From Maritimibacter sp. (lineage in GTDB: Bacteria > Pseudomonadota > Alphaproteobacteria > Rhodobacterales > Rhodobacteraceae), in assembly GCA_020441225.1 (NCBI GenBank), contig JAGRMP010000323.1:1-7187 (forward strand): a stretch of DNA of 7,187 nt. The letters are read 5' to 3'. Each line of letters begins with the position of its first letter. Within the stretch, counting starts at the first letter, position 1. The notes under the pieces were generated by a model that was not told where the DNA came from, made no database searches, and worked only from the letters and a program-made list of their open reading frames with translations. Below are positions 5,356-7,187 of the stretch, piece by piece. A program made the translations under genes and the position numbers.

Positions 5356-5996
5356 CAACCGAGATCGGCGAGCTGGCGAACCGCCTCGGCCAGCCCGTGC
5401 GGCGTGTCACAGATTGCGTCGGCTTCGCTGTGCTCGCTGTCGTCGCCATAGCCCCAGCGCACCGCAAGCGCGGCCATACCGGCCGCATGGGCGGCGCGGT
5501 GGTCATGCATCCTGTCGCCGACCATCACCGCATGCGCCGCGCCGAGACCGAGCGTTTCGCGGGCAAAGGCGAGCAGCTCGGCCTTGTCGTTGCGGGTACC
5601 GTCGAGCTCGGGGCCGAACTCGGCCTCGAAATACTGCGCCAGGCCGAAATGCGCGGTGATCCGGCGGGCATAGGCATGCGGCTTGGCGGTGGCGACGAAC
5701 AGCCGGTGGCCTGCGTCTCGCATCTGCGCCAAGGCCTCGGGAATGCCGGAATAGACCCTGTTTTCGAACAGGCCGACCGCGGTGTACCGCGCCCGGTAAT
5801 GGCCGAGTGCCACCTCCGGCTCGGCCACGCCAAGACGCGCGAAACTGTCGATGAGCGCCGGGCCGATCGCCCAGGTCAGGCTGTCGGGATCGGGCGCGTC
5901 GTGGCCCATCTCGACCAGAGCGTGGACGATGGACCGGGTGATCCCGGGCCGGGGATCGGTCAGCGTGCCGTCGAGATCGAGAAAGACCGGGGTCAT
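5355..5996 (-). CDS. HAD-superfamily hydrolase, phosphoglycolate phosphatase / 5'-nucleotidase type
   Basis: 213 residues, a normal length for subfamily IA. All four HAD motifs are present: FLDLDGT with nucleophile D7 and acid/base D9; VATAK with T103; the NDK lysine K138; and VMVGDRMHD with D161 and D165 for Mg2+. Residues ~17-85 make the helical cap. DLDGTLTDPRPGITRSI and the WAIGPALIDSF segment resemble the Gph-like/YhdA-like branch, which dephosphorylates phosphoglycolate or nucleotides in the cytoplasm; the actual substrate cannot be read from sequence. ATG 5996 is supported by GGGAG seven bases upstream. It overlaps the stop of the DUF389 gene by four bases (ATGA) and its own stop overlaps the NnrU-family start by one base, so the three genes are almost certainly one transcript. 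The longer open frame upstream to 6221 lies inside the DUF389 gene and is ignored. Confidence 0.9.
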   Translation of the reverse strand: MTPVFLDLDGTLTDPRPGITRSIVHALVEMGHDAPDPDSLTWAIGPALIDSFARLGVAEPEVALGHYRARYTAVGLFENRVYSGIPEALAQMRDAGHRLFVATAKPHAYARRITAHFGLAQYFEAEFGPELDGTRNDKAELLAFARETLGLGAAHAVMVGDRMHDHRAAHAAGMAALAVRWGYGDDSEHSEADAICDTPHGLAEAVRQLADLG

Positions 5997-6997
5997 CGCG
6001 ATACTCCCAACCAGCCGTGACCGAAGGCGTAGACGGCCAAGGCGATCAGCGCGACCAGCGCCGCGGAACCGCCGAGCGACAGCCAGTGGCTGGTCTGATG
6101 CGCCTCGCTTTCCCAGCGGCGCGGACGGATGCCCTTGAGCCGGAACACCACCTGCGCGGCGAGGTTGATCGCGGCGATGTTGACGAGAACGGTGGCGAGC
6201 GCCTTGCCGGCGGGCAGCCATTGCGCCGCCCCGAGCAGGAGGCCGAAGGCCGACAGCGGCGGCAGCAGTGCCGCGGCCACCATCACGCCGACGAGCGCCG
6301 AGGTCTGGCCCCGCGCCACCATCAGCGCAGCCGCCGCGCCGGAGGCGAGCGGCAGGGCCACGGTGAGGAGCGAGAGCGGCGCTTCGTAAGCCGACAGGAT
6401 CGGGTCGACGCCGCCCTGGGTCACCAGCCCGAGCGCAACCGCCGCCACCACGGCGACAGCGAGCCCCGCCCCCAGCGTGCGCGCGGCGATCAGCATCAGC
6501 GGCCCGAGCCCCAGCGTGACCGCGAAGGCAAAGGCGATGATCGGCCCGAGCAGCGGCGCGATCACCATCGCTCCGATCACCACCGCCGTTTGACCTTCGG
6601 CAAGCCCGATGGCCGCCACTACGGTCGCGAGCGCGGTCAGCACGAGATAATCGACCGTCAGCGCGGTGCCGTCGCGGATATCGCCGTAGATCTCTTCGCG
6701 GGCGCGGGCGGTCTCGCGCTGGGCGATGCGCTCCTGTTCGTCCTCGTCGTCGATCTCGGGCAGGCTCGCCTCGGAGGGCAGGGCGACAAGGCGCCAGCGG
6801 TCGCGCCCTTCGAGCGCTTCGGAGATTGCGTCGAGCGTCTCCTGCGTGTCGATCTCATGGAGGGTCGCGACGATCACGACCCGGTCGTTTTCGGCCGCGA
6901 GCCGGTACCAGTTCTCCGGATTGAGCCCGTCGAGACGGGAGCAGACGGCATCCGCGTCACCCTTGTCGACGACGACCTGAACGACCCGTTCGCTCAC
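5993..6997 (-). CDS. DUF389 / TIGR00341-family integral membrane protein
   Basis: 334 residues from a GTG. The N-terminal ~75 residues look like a soluble alpha/beta (ferredoxin-like) domain, followed by an acidic linker (EIDDEDEQER, 81-90) and a hydrophobic core of about seven segments from ~114 to 325. The family signatures VVIGAMVIAPLLGPI (139-153) and GVMVAAALLPPLSAF (237-251) are clear; these twin Pro-containing loops are characteristic of DUF389, whose function is not established (transport is often suspected). Length is typical. The GTG at 6997 overlaps the preceding gene's TGA by four bases (GTGA) and lacks a recognisable Shine-Dalgarno, so it is probably translated by coupling with the upstream gene. 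No ATG near the N-terminus offers a better start. Downstream it overlaps the HAD gene by four bases. Confidence 0.9.
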   Translation of the reverse strand: MSERVVQVVVDKGDADAVCSRLDGLNPENWYRLAAENDRVVIVATLHEIDTQETLDAISEALEGRDRWRLVALPSEASLPEIDDEDEQERIAQRETARAREEIYGDIRDGTALTVDYLVLTALATVVAAIGLAEGQTAVVIGAMVIAPLLGPIIAFAFAVTLGLGPLMLIAARTLGAGLAVAVVAAVALGLVTQGGVDPILSAYEAPLSLLTVALPLASGAAAALMVARGQTSALVGVMVAAALLPPLSAFGLLLGAAQWLPAGKALATVLVNIAAINLAAQVVFRLKGIRPRRWESEAHQTSHWLSLGGSAALVALIALAVYAFGHGWLGVSR

Positions 6998-7187
6998 GAC
7001 GGTTCGTCGTAGAAAGGTGTCATCTGGGCGACGATCACCGCGTTTTCCGTGAGCGCCCGGTCCATCAACGCGCGTTCCTCCTCGGGGATATCATGCCCCT
7101 CGGCGAGCCGTTCGTCGAGCGAGCCGTAGCCCGAGACGTCGAGCGGCGCGAGATCGGCCTGTTTGAGGATCGCCACCGTCTCGCGCA
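6994..7187 (-). CDS. C-terminal end of an unrecognised protein, 5' part beyond window
   Basis: The last 63 codons are visible and the frame stays open to the right edge, so the start is probably outside. The visible part is acidic and polar, with no membrane segment: an AILKQADLAPLDVSGYG stretch, a charged helical middle (IPEEERALMDRAL), and a final ENAVIVAQMTPFYDEPS. I do not recognise the family. Its stop overlaps the GTG of the DUF389 gene by four bases, so it belongs to the same operon and is the upstream partner in coupled translation. A GTG at 7176 could make a 60-residue stand-alone protein, but it has no convincing ribosome-binding site. Confidence 0.6.
   Translation of the reverse strand, partial: RETVAILKQADLAPLDVSGYGSLDERLAEGHDIPEEERALMDRALTENAVIVAQMTPFYDEPS

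Noticed and set aside
6017..7012. A 331-codon plus-strand frame opposite the DUF389 gene
   Set aside because: Arg/Gln/Asp-rich shadow without motifs; the minus strand carries the clear DUF389 signatures.

Overview
The window is uniformly GC-rich and densely packed with genes on both strands. The gene content suggests an alphaproteobacterium, most likely a member of the Rhodobacteraceae/Roseobacter group. This placement rests on remembered family and neighbourhood patterns (a DUF2064 transferase-like gene next to dapE, and a Hint_2-domain protein divergent from dapE), not on a database search. No RNA genes, insertion sequences, CRISPR arrays, prophage genes or integration scars were seen.

Left block (1-1407, minus strand): the 5' end of a DUF2064/TIGR04282-type gene runs off the left edge. 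Upstream of it on the same strand is a complete dapE (lysine/diaminopimelate pathway, cell-wall precursor supply) with all zinc-site residues in place. A 401-base gap (1408-1808) separates dapE from the divergent plus-strand genes and carries the likely dapE promoter.

Middle block (1809-4698, plus strand): three genes in line. The first is a two-domain protein with a C-terminal Hint_2 (intein/hedgehog-like) domain that lacks the usual N-terminal cysteine. The second is a secreted-domain membrane protein built like a prokaryotic ionotropic glutamate receptor: signal peptide, split periplasmic amino-acid-binding domain, and TM-pore loop-TM in between. Its pore loop does not carry the potassium-channel TVGYGD filter. 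The third is a small lipoprotein of unknown function. The second gene probably has its own promoter directly after the Hint gene's stop codon.

Right block (4705-7187, minus strand): a tightly coupled operon read from the right edge: the C-terminal end of an unrecognised protein, a DUF389 membrane protein, a HAD-superfamily phosphatase of the phosphoglycolate phosphatase type, and an NnrU-family membrane protein. Successive genes overlap by 4, 4 and 1 bases. The operon meets the lipoprotein gene tail to tail, with both stop codons inside one 12-bp perfect palindrome.

Most of the window is ordinary chromosomal sequence. The most unusual element is the glutamate-receptor-like protein with its divergent pore loop, followed by the cysteine-less Hint domain. 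No complete new defence or mobile system is apparent.
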